Of a stretch of DNA of 64,000 nt, positions 25,534 to 33,755 are shown one piece after another. Each line of letters starts with the position of its first letter. Position 1 is the first letter of the stretch. The notes beneath the pieces were generated by a model, which was not told the DNA's origin, searched no databases, and saw only the letters and a list, made by a program, of their open reading frames with translations. A program made the position numbers and the translations under genes. This DNA is from Anaerolineae bacterium (GTDB lineage Bacteria > Chloroflexota > Anaerolineae > Aggregatilineales > Aggregatilineaceae), in NCBI GenBank assembly GCA_023382715.1, contig JAHDWP010000006.1, positions 62,001-126,000 on the forward strand. The letters run 5' to 3'.

Positions 25534-26558
25534 CAGGTCACCTCTTGTTGTCCGGCAGCTGTAAACATCACCCGCTGGCGCGCCTGGCGCAGTTCGCGCG
25601 CCAACCAGGTGAACACAGCACCTTCTTCACTCAACTTGAAAAACTCGGTAATGTCTTTGCCTTTGGGCACTTGAATGGTATGCACGCGGTCGGATAAGGC
25701 TTGCAAGCGAGCTGCCCCTTTGAGTCCTGCCGGATCAACATCATAGGCAACCAGGATCAGTGGCACGGTGACCAGGTCGATAATCCACCGGTCACTCAGG
25801 CCGCTGCTGGCGCTGCCTAACGACACTGCCGCGACCAGGTCCGACGCTTCCTGGTGCGCCAGCAGGGCATCAAATTCACCTTCGCAAAACAGCACGGCTT
25901 TCGTATCCGGGAGCGTATCACCACGATATAAACCGCTGCTGCTGCCACCGGCAATCTGGGCATATTTGGGCTGCCCGGCAGCGCGCCGCACCTTCACCGC
26001 CCACAACGTTTCGCCGGTGATCCACGGGATGGTGATGCCGCACGGCACGTTCAGCCCGGCGATGGTCCGCCACCGCCGGTATCCGCCCGGCACGACACCG
26101 AGGTGCGCTTTCAGGATGGCCTCACCTTCCAGCCCGCGCCCGGTCAGGTATTCCAGCGCCTGTTCTCCACGAATGGACCACAACGTTTCTTCGGCCCCCT
26201 CCACCACCTGCCGGGCAGCAGCCTGCCACTCGAGAGGTGGCGGCTCCGCCGGGGGCGTGGGACGGTTGGCCGCGAGACCGGGCGCAGCGCGCGGCGCTTC
26301 GCCGAGTGCCTGGAGTGATTCCTGAAAGCTCAGGTGGCGATACAACTGCAGCCAGTCGAGCGCGTCGCCGCTGACCTGGCACTTGCCGAAGCAGCGAAAC
26401 CCGTCCGCCCACACCGCCAGGCTGTAGCCCTGGCGTTCGTGGTGAAAAGGACAGCGCCACAGCAGCGCCTGCCCGCCGCGCATGGGAGCCGGTCCCAGGT
26501 CCTGCTCGACGATGCGCCGCAGGTCCACCTGCGCTTTTAATACCCTGGTATCGACCAC
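25533..26558 (-). CDS. DnaG-like primase (CHC2 zinc finger plus Toprim)
   Basis: 341 residues. An N-terminal zinc finger (Cys36-x2-His39, Cys56, Cys60 in CPFH...CFGKC) is followed by GDALDWLQ, as in CHC2 primases. A linker rich in Pro and a Toprim domain follow: VLFCEGEFDALLAHQ with the conserved Glu, and LILVAYDVDPAGLKGA with the Asp pair. It lacks the DnaB-binding C-terminal domain of cellular DnaG. It should make RNA primers for element replication or for the transferred strand. It is transcribed after the DUF3987 gene and a repeat-rich gap. Confidence 0.88.
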   Translation of the reverse strand: MVDTRVLKAQVDLRRIVEQDLGPAPMRGGQALLWRCPFHHERQGYSLAVWADGFRCFGKCQVSGDALDWLQLYRHLSFQESLQALGEAPRAAPGLAANRPTPPAEPPPLEWQAAARQVVEGAEETLWSIRGEQALEYLTGRGLEGEAILKAHLGVVPGGYRRWRTIAGLNVPCGITIPWITGETLWAVKVRRAAGQPKYAQIAGGSSSGLYRGDTLPDTKAVLFCEGEFDALLAHQEASDLVAAVSLGSASSGLSDRWIIDLVTVPLILVAYDVDPAGLKGAARLQALSDRVHTIQVPKGKDITEFFKLSEEGAVFTWLARELRQARQRVMFTAAGQQEVT

Positions 26559-26592
26559 TTCACTTCACCTCTGCATTATTGTCCCGCATATA

Positions 26593-26721
26593 TGACACGT
26601 GACACGTGACAAAATTCCTTTATTGTCACAGGTGCGTGACAAAATTCTTTTCCCTCAAAATCGGCGTCCGGCGATTTTTGTCACGCCGGTGTGACACGTG
26701 ACAGAATTCTTTTTTTGTCAC
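26593..26721. repeat. Cluster of GTGACA-AATTC direct and inverted repeats
   Basis: TGACACG is repeated in tandem from 26593. Three copies of GTGACA(A/G)AATTC start at 26606, 26636 and 26698. Two of these end in an inverted TTGTCAC (to 26629 and 26721), and CGGCGATTTTTGTCACGCCG (26669-26688) is a further inverted repeat. The stretch fills the gap between the primase and the DUF3987 gene. Iteron-like binding sites, or an operator for the primase gene, would explain it. Confidence 0.6.
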
Positions 26722-26731
26722 GCGCCAGTAT

Positions 26732-28348
26732 TCAGACCAGCCGGTAACGTTCCGACGGGCGGCCCCGGTCGCCGCTCTGGATGATTTCGGGAACTACCTG
26801 CCCGTCCTGCTCCAGCGCCTTGAGCGCTTCCATCACCGGCTTGCGCGGCGAGCGCAGCGCGCGGTAGACGTCGCGGACCGATAAACCGTTTGTATTGGAT
26901 GACAACAGCTTGATGATGCGGGTTTCGAGGCGGGCTTCTTCGCTCTCCCCCAGGTCATGCAAGAGGCGGTGCGCGGATGCCCGCCAGGTTTCGACAATCT
27001 GCTGCGCCCGGTACCAGTGGGCCGCGCGCACGACCGGCTTGCTCTGCCGCCGCTCGTCCAGCGTGATCCAGTCCAGCGCCGCCAGGATGATGGATACCTT
27101 CAACGCCTGGACGTGCAGCCGCCCGTAGACCGTGCGCAGGCGGTCATCCAGCGGCGAACTCGGCGCGGTCATCTCACGCAGCACGCGCTCGTAGGCGTGC
27201 AGCGGCTCCCACAGGTCTGTCGCGACCAACGACCAAGGGTCGATGGCAGGCTGCTTGTCGCCGATGGCCTGCGGCTCCGGTGGCGCGGGCAGCGTCTCGT
27301 GTAACTGGCGCAGCAGCCGCACCAGGTCCTGCGGCATGGTTGTGTCACGCGCGGCGATACGCTCGGCGTAGTCCGGCTCCGGTGTGAGCAACACAAAGCG
27401 TGCCAGCGTCCCGTTGTGCCAGTCGTTATGGCTGAGTGAGACGGACAACTCTGCCGGAGTAGCTGCGCCCAGGATGGACAGCGCCGCATCACGAATGACT
27501 ACCAATCCCCGGTTGTTGGTGTTGGAATCGAGATAGTCCGGGCAGTCGTAGAGCTGCATCAGCAGCTCCTTCATGCCCGACATGTAATCCCGGCCAAACG
27601 ACTTGAACAACGCCGATAATTCATCGCGCAGGATACCGCGTTGGGCTGCATAACGATTACCCTTGACCAAACGCTCGCGGTCGCGGTAGGCGATGTCTTC
27701 GAAGTTGGGCGGCAGCACCCCGCCCAACATACTCATGAACGCTTCGGGCGACCCCGGCTGAGGGAGAATCATGTGTGGCATGGCGGCGCGCGCCACGTCG
27801 TTGGCGAGATTCAGCCCGGCAGACTTGCGGTAGTAGGTCGAGACCGCCACCGACATGATGTACAGGTTCGGAAATACACGCTGCCGCCAGGGAGTGTGAA
27901 TGAACAACCGGCGGCCAATCGCCAGCGCCGCCAGCCACAGGCCCGCGCCTTCGTGAAACCGCAGCGGGGTTTCATTCGCAGCCGTGCTGGCCCAGGCCAC
28001 ATACCGGTCCAGCCACTGCCCCACTCCAGCGGCCTGTTCCTGCTGATCGGGTGTCAAACACGCCGACTCTGGTAAGTCGGGTACCGTATTGACATCACTC
28101 GAACGTTGCTGGTAGTCCTCCGGTAAAGGGACTTCAGGGTCAATACTGAGAATGATGCGCAAGCCCTCCGGTCCGAGCAACCGGCGCAGGGCGGCCAGGT
28201 CATCCGGGACGGAAATATCGACATGGGAAAGGAGCAGGCGGGTCAGCGGGCTGCACGGCAGGTCGCGCCACTCCAGCCCAACCAGAACACGGGCCAACAC
28301 ATACGTGTCGTGTGGGGAAAGATTGACTTCAGATAAGGGGGAATGCAT
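26732..28348 (-). CDS. DUF3987-family replication-associated protein with winged helix
   Basis: 538 residues from ATG 28348; an in-frame GTG at 28363 would add five. The body matches DUF3987 by pattern: WLAALAIGRRLFI, NLYIMSVAVSTYYRKSAGLN, GILRDELSALFKSFGRDYMSGMKELLMQLYDCP, and ILGAATPAEL. The C-terminal 70 residues look like a winged helix (TRIIKLLSSNTNGLSVRDVYRALRSPRKPVMEALKALEQDGQV). DUF3987 proteins accompany primases and helicases on plasmids and phages; the K/T of a classical Walker A is not obvious here (VSTYYRKSAG). It heads the minus-strand transcript that includes the primase. Confidence 0.8.
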   Translation of the reverse strand: MHSPLSEVNLSPHDTYVLARVLVGLEWRDLPCSPLTRLLLSHVDISVPDDLAALRRLLGPEGLRIILSIDPEVPLPEDYQQRSSDVNTVPDLPESACLTPDQQEQAAGVGQWLDRYVAWASTAANETPLRFHEGAGLWLAALAIGRRLFIHTPWRQRVFPNLYIMSVAVSTYYRKSAGLNLANDVARAAMPHMILPQPGSPEAFMSMLGGVLPPNFEDIAYRDRERLVKGNRYAAQRGILRDELSALFKSFGRDYMSGMKELLMQLYDCPDYLDSNTNNRGLVVIRDAALSILGAATPAELSVSLSHNDWHNGTLARFVLLTPEPDYAERIAARDTTMPQDLVRLLRQLHETLPAPPEPQAIGDKQPAIDPWSLVATDLWEPLHAYERVLREMTAPSSPLDDRLRTVYGRLHVQALKVSIILAALDWITLDERRQSKPVVRAAHWYRAQQIVETWRASAHRLLHDLGESEEARLETRIIKLLSSNTNGLSVRDVYRALRSPRKPVMEALKALEQDGQVVPEIIQSGDRGRPSERYRLV

Positions 28349-28403
28349 GACGTCTGGCTCCACAACTCGTCCAACACAGGCTGGATAATGGTGGGGGTGT
28401 CAT
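28329..28403 (-). other. Possible leader peptide overlapping the DUF3987 gene start
   Basis: GAAAGGAG precedes an ATG at 28403 by about 6 bases, the strongest ribosome site in the area. It opens a 24-codon frame that ends at 28329, out of frame with and past the DUF3987 start at 28348. It could couple translation of the main gene. Confidence 0.3.
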
Positions 28404-28465
28404 AACAGACTCCTTTCACTTGATCGACCGATGGATCAAGCGTACCAGGAGCCGGGCGTCAGATC

Positions 28466-28597
28466 ATGGTCAATTTCGGAAGTTGGGATGGGCAATTTTC
28501 CACATCGGTATGGTCAATTTCGGAAGTTTGAATGTGGAAAATCGGAAGTTGCGATGGTCAATTTCGGAAGTTGCGATGGTCAATCGAGGGAACGGAC
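28466..28597 (+). repeat. Tandem 22-bp iteron-like repeats (five full copies plus one partial)
   Basis: Units begin at 28466, 28488, 28510, 28532, 28554 and 28576, exactly 22 bases apart. The consensus is ATGGTCAATTTCGGAAGTTG followed by two variable bases. Units 2 and 4 are more diverged (ATGGGCAATTTTCCACAT..., ATGTGGAAAATCGG...). The last is partial. Length, tandem phase and position next to replication genes are typical of plasmid replication iterons. The AATT core and 22-bp phase are shared with the promoter repeats at 33756, 40650 and 55040. Confidence 0.85.
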
Positions 28598-28610
28598 GAC
28601 GTAAAAACAC

Positions 28611-29228
28611 CTAAAATAGCGCCACCAACCCGAACGCAGCGGCGACCGATACCGCGCTAACTACAACCCCCAGGCTTACCTGCGAGACCGAGTGGTGGCC
28701 GGTCACGACTCGTGCCCAGGCCGTAGCGCACACGACACTCACTGCGCCTACCACTAAGAATGGCGAATCCAGATCGCCCATCAGGAACAGCGCGGTGAGG
28801 ATACCGGTGACGACTGCGGTATGCGCGGAGATTTTTGTCAGCCGGGCATTGATCACAGCTTGCAGCGGCACCCAGACCACCAGCGCCAGCAGCGAAAACA
28901 CCAGCCGCTCCGGGGCATCCAGCGTCACGGCCAGACCCACACACAACACCATGCTCGCCCAAAACACCAGGTACAATGGGTGCCGCATTCCACGCTGGTA
29001 AGTGTAACGACCTTTCCGCCTGGCGAGGTGGATCAGCGTCAGGGCTGGCACCAGGATGATCACAGCGATGAACACCACCCACCCCACCGCCACCAGCGGC
29101 TCAGTGTCCTTGAGCACCACGATAAGCGCCGGAATAAAAACGGTGAATGGATGGAAAATCAAACCCAGCCAGTATCCCAGGCGATTGCCGTTGTGCGGGA
29201 CCGGATCGATCACAGCCTGATGCGACAT
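28611..29228 (-). CDS. PAP2-superfamily membrane phosphatase-like protein
   Basis: 205 residues with about six membrane spans. PAP2-like motifs appear in order: KGRYTYQRGMRHPLY (divergent first motif), TKISAHTAVVTG (SxH-like) and ARVVTGHHSVSQVSLGV (SRxxxxxHxxxD-like, with Gln replacing the last Asp). Such enzymes dephosphorylate lipid phosphates at the membrane surface; the changed last residue may reduce activity. It overlaps the preceding transporter-like gene by 19 bases and closes a four-gene minus-strand cluster. Confidence 0.7.
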   Translation of the reverse strand: MSHQAVIDPVPHNGNRLGYWLGLIFHPFTVFIPALIVVLKDTEPLVAVGWVVFIAVIILVPALTLIHLARRKGRYTYQRGMRHPLYLVFWASMVLCVGLAVTLDAPERLVFSLLALVVWVPLQAVINARLTKISAHTAVVTGILTALFLMGDLDSPFLVVGAVSVVCATAWARVVTGHHSVSQVSLGVVVSAVSVAAAFGLVALF

Positions 29229-30199
29229 AAGCCCTCCACCAGTTCGTCATAACCCGCACACTCCGGCCACAGCGCGTCAATCTGCGCGACCAGTTCACAG
29301 CCGCGCGGATCGCCCAGGGCCACGCGCCGGTAGTGGTCCAGGATGTTGATCACTGTGACGTAGATCGCCAGCTCCACTTCCTCCGGGTCGAACACAAACG
29401 ACCAGACAGGTGCTTCCCGCCGGATCGACACCAGCTTTTCAATCTGTCGTTCGGTATCCGCCAACCGTGCATAGCGGCGCAGTCGCGGTGGAAGCAGCAG
29501 CAGCGCCAGCCAGCGATGCGGGACCAGGATGATCACCAGGCAAAGGGCCGCAATCAGGCCGCGTGGGATGACGTAGGGTCCCTGATTGGGGTGGCTGGTG
29601 AAGATAATCGGCGGGATGAATATCACTGAAAATGCAGCGCTGATGGCAAAGGTTGTCGTGAGCACGAGCGTCGCCAGATGTTTGACCCGCATCGGGAAGA
29701 CCCGTTCCTGCCGGAACATAGCCGCATTGATGGGCACAAACACCAGCGCCGATTGCAGCAGTCCATATCCTTCAACCAACCACTTCATCATGTATTGAAC
29801 CCGGAACGAAGACACACACCCGGCGACGTGCATTGCCATCAATCCCAGCAGTGAACCGGTGATACCCAGTGTCGCCTGGATCAGACGAAGGTGGAACCAC
29901 CGCAGACGGTACAAGCCCGGCGAACGCTGCACCAGCCACAGCAGGGTCAACGAGTAAGCGGCAGTCGCCGCCAGCACCGCCAGCAGGCTAACCAGGAACG
30001 TGACCGGGTAGTCGTGGAAATACGCGTCTATGAAGGGCTGGACTGCTTGGATGCGCAGGGTGAACACCACACCCAGTGATGTGAAGATGGTCCAGGTGAT
30101 GAGGACGTAGCGATCGATCCGCTGCGCACGGCGATAGCCCCGCCACATCCCGTACAACACAAAACCCCATACCAGACTGCACAGGACGATCTCAACCAT
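29210..30199 (-). CDS. Multi-span membrane protein, MAB_1171c/DUF6545-like
   Basis: 329 residues. About seven membrane spans occupy the first 230 residues. A cytoplasmic C-terminus follows (LADTERQIEKLVSIRREAPVWSFVFDPEEVELAIYVTVINILDHYRR). Length, topology and the C-terminal pattern resemble actinobacterial MAB_1171c-type putative transporters, which are encoded beside an XRE regulator and an ImmA/IrrE-like protein, exactly as here. I infer a signalling or stress role for the cluster. Overlaps the upstream ImmA/IrrE-like gene by 8 bases. Confidence 0.6.
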   Translation of the reverse strand: MVEIVLCSLVWGFVLYGMWRGYRRAQRIDRYVLITWTIFTSLGVVFTLRIQAVQPFIDAYFHDYPVTFLVSLLAVLAATAAYSLTLLWLVQRSPGLYRLRWFHLRLIQATLGITGSLLGLMAMHVAGCVSSFRVQYMMKWLVEGYGLLQSALVFVPINAAMFRQERVFPMRVKHLATLVLTTTFAISAAFSVIFIPPIIFTSHPNQGPYVIPRGLIAALCLVIILVPHRWLALLLLPPRLRRYARLADTERQIEKLVSIRREAPVWSFVFDPEEVELAIYVTVINILDHYRRVALGDPRGCELVAQIDALWPECAGYDELVEGLCRIRL

Positions 30200-30713
30200 C
30201 GTAACCCAAACCCCGCGTGAACCGGTCCAGTGCGCCGATGCTGGTGTCCGGGTGGGTCAGCGCGGCCAGACGTCCGGCCAGCAAAATCTCGCGCTGCAAC
30301 CTGCGTACAAACAGCTCGGCTTCGCGTTCTTCCGGCGTGTCATGCGGATCCCACCTCCGGCAGTGACCCTGGGGCGCAGCGGAAATCGAAGCGCGCAGAT
30401 GGGCCATCAGTTCCGGTGGAAGGAACGCGGCCAGGTCACGCAGTTGGTGTCTCAACATCATGTGTCCCAACTCGTGCAGGATGTGATGTGCCTGGTGGAC
30501 TTCGTGCGTGCGCCGGTTAAAAAACACGTAGTCGGCGGTCTCTGCCTGCACCCAGAACCCGTGTAGTCCCTGATCAAAAGCGACGCCGTGCAGGATGATA
30601 TCGCGCGTGCGAAGCGCCTCAAGGTGTTTGACGAAGTGTGGTACGGTGAACTGCCTGAAGTCGTAACCCAACCCGTCTACAGCGGCCTGCACCCGTGCTT
30701 CACCGTCGGTCAT
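30192..30713 (-). CDS. ImmA/IrrE-like metallopeptidase domain protein
   Basis: 173 residues from ATG 30713 (GGGGAG upstream); a GTG at 30788 would add 25. The zinc protease signature HELGH lies in AHHILHELGHMMLRH, preceded by VFFNRR as in COG2856 proteins, and the C-terminus has a conserved acidic E-AELFVRRLQ helix. ImmA/IrrE peptidases cleave XRE repressors (for example ICEBs1 ImmR) or act in damage responses. The XRE gene 166 bases upstream is the likely partner. Confidence 0.82.
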   Translation of the reverse strand: MTDGEARVQAAVDGLGYDFRQFTVPHFVKHLEALRTRDIILHGVAFDQGLHGFWVQAETADYVFFNRRTHEVHQAHHILHELGHMMLRHQLRDLAAFLPPELMAHLRASISAAPQGHCRRWDPHDTPEEREAELFVRRLQREILLAGRLAALTHPDTSIGALDRFTRGLGYDG

Positions 30714-30878
30714 GTGTGTACTCCCCGCGATCCCCACCAGACCGGTCCCGGACCAGGCGCATGAGTCCCGATCCGTGTCAAAGTTCACAACTGTAACCGG
30801 TTTGGCCGCAGGCGCAAATCATGACAATGGGAAAATATGACGCTGCAAGACGACCGTTGAGAAAGCGGTGGTTAGCGA

Positions 30879-31325
30879 CTACGGTTCTGCATCAAGGTCA
30901 TCGGGAAAGGCCGGCATGGCACGGCCCGCCTTGCGTTCGCGTTCGGCAGCTTCCACCCAGGTGATGATCTTCAGAATATCCTCCTGGGATTTCGCGGAGA
31001 GTCCGGAAGCCCGGAACGCGATCTCGGCAATTGTGCCGGGTAAGTCCTCCGGGCGCTGGCCGGACAACACGGCATAACACTCGTCAAACGTCGAACAGTC
31101 AAAGAAGTTCAACGGCACGCCGAAAAATCCGGCGATTTCTTGCAGCGTGGGCACCGTGGGATTCTTGTTTCTGCCTGTGCGCAGTTGGTTGATGGTGGCA
31201 TGGCTGATGCGGACCTGGTCCGCCACTTCCTGGGTGATGTAGGGTCGCCCTTCGGGGTGCTTAACATGCTCAAACAGGAAGTTGATCAGGTCTTTGAGTG
31301 GAAGTGGTTCTGGTTCTTTACTCAT
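30879..31325 (-). CDS. XRE-family transcriptional regulator
   Basis: 148 residues; ATG 31325. The helix-turn-helix is at about residues 28-65: YITQEVADQVRISHATINQLRTGRNKNPTVPTLQEIAGFFGV. A helical C-terminal region follows (GTIAEIAFRASGLSAKSQEDILKIITWVEAAERER). It is the first gene of the XRE / ImmA / transporter / PAP2 cluster and probably represses it or the element. The intergenic region 31326-31572 separates it from the divergent response regulator. Confidence 0.85.
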   Translation of the reverse strand: MSKEPEPLPLKDLINFLFEHVKHPEGRPYITQEVADQVRISHATINQLRTGRNKNPTVPTLQEIAGFFGVPLNFFDCSTFDECYAVLSGQRPEDLPGTIAEIAFRASGLSAKSQEDILKIITWVEAAERERKAGRAMPAFPDDLDAEP

Positions 31326-31572
31326 GATATTCCCCTTTGTTCACCGGCACCACTTGATGATAACCGGAAAGACAGGCGGCTCAATTAGGATAATTGTACC
31401 ATATCATCATCTTTCGCAAACTATAGATTTTAATTATAATACAGGCTATGTGTTAGCAAGTCGCACACCATGAAGGGTCAGGTAGTTTTATAAACAACTG
31501 CATAGGCCACCATCTACACCGCTGATTTCAACCCTGTAGCAGGCGGGGGCCTTCTTCGAAAGGAAGGGTTGG
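31326..31572. promoter_or_regulatory. AT-rich divergent promoter region
   Basis: 247 bases, much richer in A/T than the flanks. On the plus strand TATAAT lies at 31435-31440; the -35 position (31412-31417, TTTCGC) is weak. The minus-strand promoter of the XRE gene must also be here. Nothing else is visible. Confidence 0.4.
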
Positions 31573-32199
31573 TTGGGTATCAACGTGGTTATCGTGGATG
31601 ATCAGGACATTATCCGTTTGGGGGTCCGGCAGTCGCTGGGCGACGTCCCGCACATCACCTTTCTGGGTGGGTACTCCGATGTTTCTTCATTCTGCCGGTC
31701 TGCTGCCGCTCAACGCACAGACGTGGTCCTGCTGGATGACTCGCTGCCGGACACAGATATCGTCCAGGCTTACGAAACCGTACAGGAACAATGTCCCAAC
31801 GCCGCCGTTCTGATCCTCGGTTCTCAGATGTCGGCGCACGATATTCACCGCGTGATCGGAGCGGGTGCGCTGGGCGTCGTATGCAAGAATGAGCCGGTGC
31901 AGGATATGCTGGTAGTGGGTATCCGGCACGCGCACGCCGGGCAGGTCTATCTTTCTCCATCTGCCGCGCTGATCGCGGGGCGCCTCGAACCCTCTCTGGT
32001 ACTTACCCCACGTCTCGACCAGGTGCTGCACTTGATGGCGCGCGGGTGTCATGTCCAGGAAATAGCGCAAGAGTTAAGCATCACCGACCGGGCGGTGTAT
32101 AACGCCCGCAAGCGCCTGCGTGAAATTCTGGAAGTGGACACCAACGAGCAGATTGTGGCCGAAGCCGTGCGGCGGGGACTGCTGCGTGGTGATGGATGA
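31573..32199 (+). CDS. NarL-type response regulator
   Basis: 208 residues, starting at TTG 31573 with AGGAAGGG 4 bases upstream; GTG 31585 is an alternative. The receiver domain has the acidic pair in IVDDQD, a phosphoacceptor Asp in DVVLLDDSLPD and the Lys in VVCKNEP. The output domain at about 140-205 (TPRLDQVLHLMARGCHVQEIAQELSITDRAVYNARKRLREIL) is a LuxR/NarL-type helix-turn-helix. No histidine kinase gene is in the window. It may regulate transfer genes. Confidence 0.85.
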   Translation: MGINVVIVDDQDIIRLGVRQSLGDVPHITFLGGYSDVSSFCRSAAAQRTDVVLLDDSLPDTDIVQAYETVQEQCPNAAVLILGSQMSAHDIHRVIGAGALGVVCKNEPVQDMLVVGIRHAHAGQVYLSPSAALIAGRLEPSLVLTPRLDQVLHLMARGCHVQEIAQELSITDRAVYNARKRLREILEVDTNEQIVAEAVRRGLLRGDG

Positions 32200-32226
32200 C
32201 CTCGGAGAATTACGGAGAGGCTCGGT

Positions 32227-32287
32227 AATTTTGCCCGTCGTGACTTCCTGAATTGCTCATGTTTCCCGCCTCAGTTGGTGGTATGCT
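32227..32287 (+). promoter_or_regulatory. Weak relative of the transfer promoters ahead of the second response regulator
   Basis: AATT cores occur at 32227 (CGGTAATTTTGCCC) and 32251, and TATGCT (32282-32287) starts 31 bases after the second core, the same offset as at the three strong sites. The cores are 24 rather than 22 bases apart. Confidence 0.3.
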
Positions 32288-32319
32288 AAGGGTAAGGTTT
32301 CCCCGTGAGGTGGGTGGGC

Positions 32320-32952
32320 ATGACGGTCAGGATTGTAATGGCAGACGACATGGACCTGGCGCTGGAAGGCATGAGAGCCATCCTGCGCCAGCATGATTCT
32401 TTTCAGGTCACCGGTGCTTACCTGCTGCTTTCCGAAATGCTTCAAGCATTGGTCGAACTACGCCCGAACGTGATCCTGGTCGGGGATAAGATTGAGCCGG
32501 GCCTGGATGTGCTGGCGCTGGTCGAGCGCATCCAACAGGCCGCCCCACGTGCGCGCATCGTGATCCTGAGCAACCTGTCCGACGGACTGATCGTCCAGGA
32601 GTTGTTCACCGTTGGGGCGGCTGGTTACCTCTACAAGAACGATCCCCTGAGCCTCTGTCTCGTCGAAGCCATTCAGACCGTGATGCGCGGTCGGCCCTAT
32701 CTCTCCCCTACGGCTAATTCGGAATACCTGTTGGCAATGCAGTCGGAGCGCGCGGGCTGGCAGCTTGACGCCGAAGCGCGCGAAATCCTGCGCCAGATGG
32801 CACGGGGATATCGCCCGCAGGAGATCGCCCTGCGCCGCAATGTGCCGGTGCGCCGTGTCTACAGCGTTTGCGAGCGGCTGCGCCGCCGCTTTGGTGCCGA
32901 GACGAACATCCAGCTTATTGCCCTCGCTGCGACAGAGGGGTTTCTGTTTTGA
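32320..32952 (+). CDS. NarL-like response regulator with altered phosphoacceptor
   Basis: 210 residues from ATG 32320 (GAGGTGGGTGG upstream; GTG 32305 would add five). The receiver keeps the acidic pair (IVMADDMD) and the Lys (YLYKNDP), but the phosphoacceptor position in NVILVGDKIEP aligns as Gly followed by Asp, so conventional phosphorylation is doubtful. The LuxR-like output region is EAREILRQMARGYRPQEIALRRNVPVRRVYSVCERLRRRF. It may work without a kinase or as partner of the preceding regulator, 121 bases upstream. Confidence 0.8.
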   Translation: MTVRIVMADDMDLALEGMRAILRQHDSFQVTGAYLLLSEMLQALVELRPNVILVGDKIEPGLDVLALVERIQQAAPRARIVILSNLSDGLIVQELFTVGAAGYLYKNDPLSLCLVEAIQTVMRGRPYLSPTANSEYLLAMQSERAGWQLDAEAREILRQMARGYRPQEIALRRNVPVRRVYSVCERLRRRFGAETNIQLIALAATEGFLF

Positions 32953-33055
32953 TCCTGTCGAAATTGGTATTAAACAATACGATTTACAAAATCAGTATTC
33001 CTCTACCACCACTTGAATTCGCTCTCAACAACATGTAGAAAAACAGGCAACTGAT

Positions 33056-33691
33056 ATGAGTAAAGATATTCTGATTCACCTGCGAAACTCCGCAAAAACC
33101 CATGAATTCCGTGATTGCGAGCGCATGATGAGCAAGGTGATCAACCTGCTTGATCCCAATCAGGTCATCACACTTGCACTTGAACAATTGAAGCCCTATA
33201 TGGTGGCATTCGCAATTCAGCACCCGGAAATCAAATGGCTTCCTGCCTGGACAGAACATCTTGAGCGACTTGAACCCATTGATTATTCCACTGCTGCTTT
33301 CGGTTTTTATGATGGAGAGAAAATTTTCGATAGAAACGGGGTAATTAGTCCTGGCACAGTATCCTTTGTTGAAGCAGTCCAGCTCTTGGATGGCTCCTTT
33401 AAGGCTTATGTCGAAAATAACCCTGAAGTCTGCCGAAGACTGGCCTGGTATTCCATTGACAGCGTATTCGTGGCCCGGGTATTCGCCTTTTGGGCAGAGC
33501 TAAATCCACAAGCCTATAAAACTTATATGGGGAATCCTAACCTGATGAATCCGGGATCACGTGCGGAGGTCAGCGCAATTCAAAAGGCTGCGCGAGAGTA
33601 TCGAGATAGTCTGGAAGTGAAAACATTCAGAGAAACTCTTTATCTCGATCTAGCCAACCAAATCGACAGTATGATTAAGGCAGGAAATTAG
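33056..33691 (+). CDS. Protein of unknown function, AT-rich
   Basis: 211 residues, mostly helical in appearance, with no membrane span, signal or motif I recognise. Base and codon use is clearly more A/T-rich than neighbours, which marks it as a later arrival in the element. It stands between the response regulators and the first transfer promoter. The region 32953-33055 upstream is AT-rich and may hold its promoter. Confidence 0.6.
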   Translation: MSKDILIHLRNSAKTHEFRDCERMMSKVINLLDPNQVITLALEQLKPYMVAFAIQHPEIKWLPAWTEHLERLEPIDYSTAAFGFYDGEKIFDRNGVISPGTVSFVEAVQLLDGSFKAYVENNPEVCRRLAWYSIDSVFVARVFAFWAELNPQAYKTYMGNPNLMNPGSRAEVSAIQKAAREYRDSLEVKTFRETLYLDLANQIDSMIKAGN

Positions 33692-33755
33692 AGTACATCA
33701 CAACCAACTCACAAGTACCTGGTGTGGCAAACCAGGCACTTCTGTTCGTGTTGGG

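Noticed and set aside
28466-28597. CRISPR-like array
   Set aside because: Units are contiguous 22-bp tandem repeats without unique spacers.
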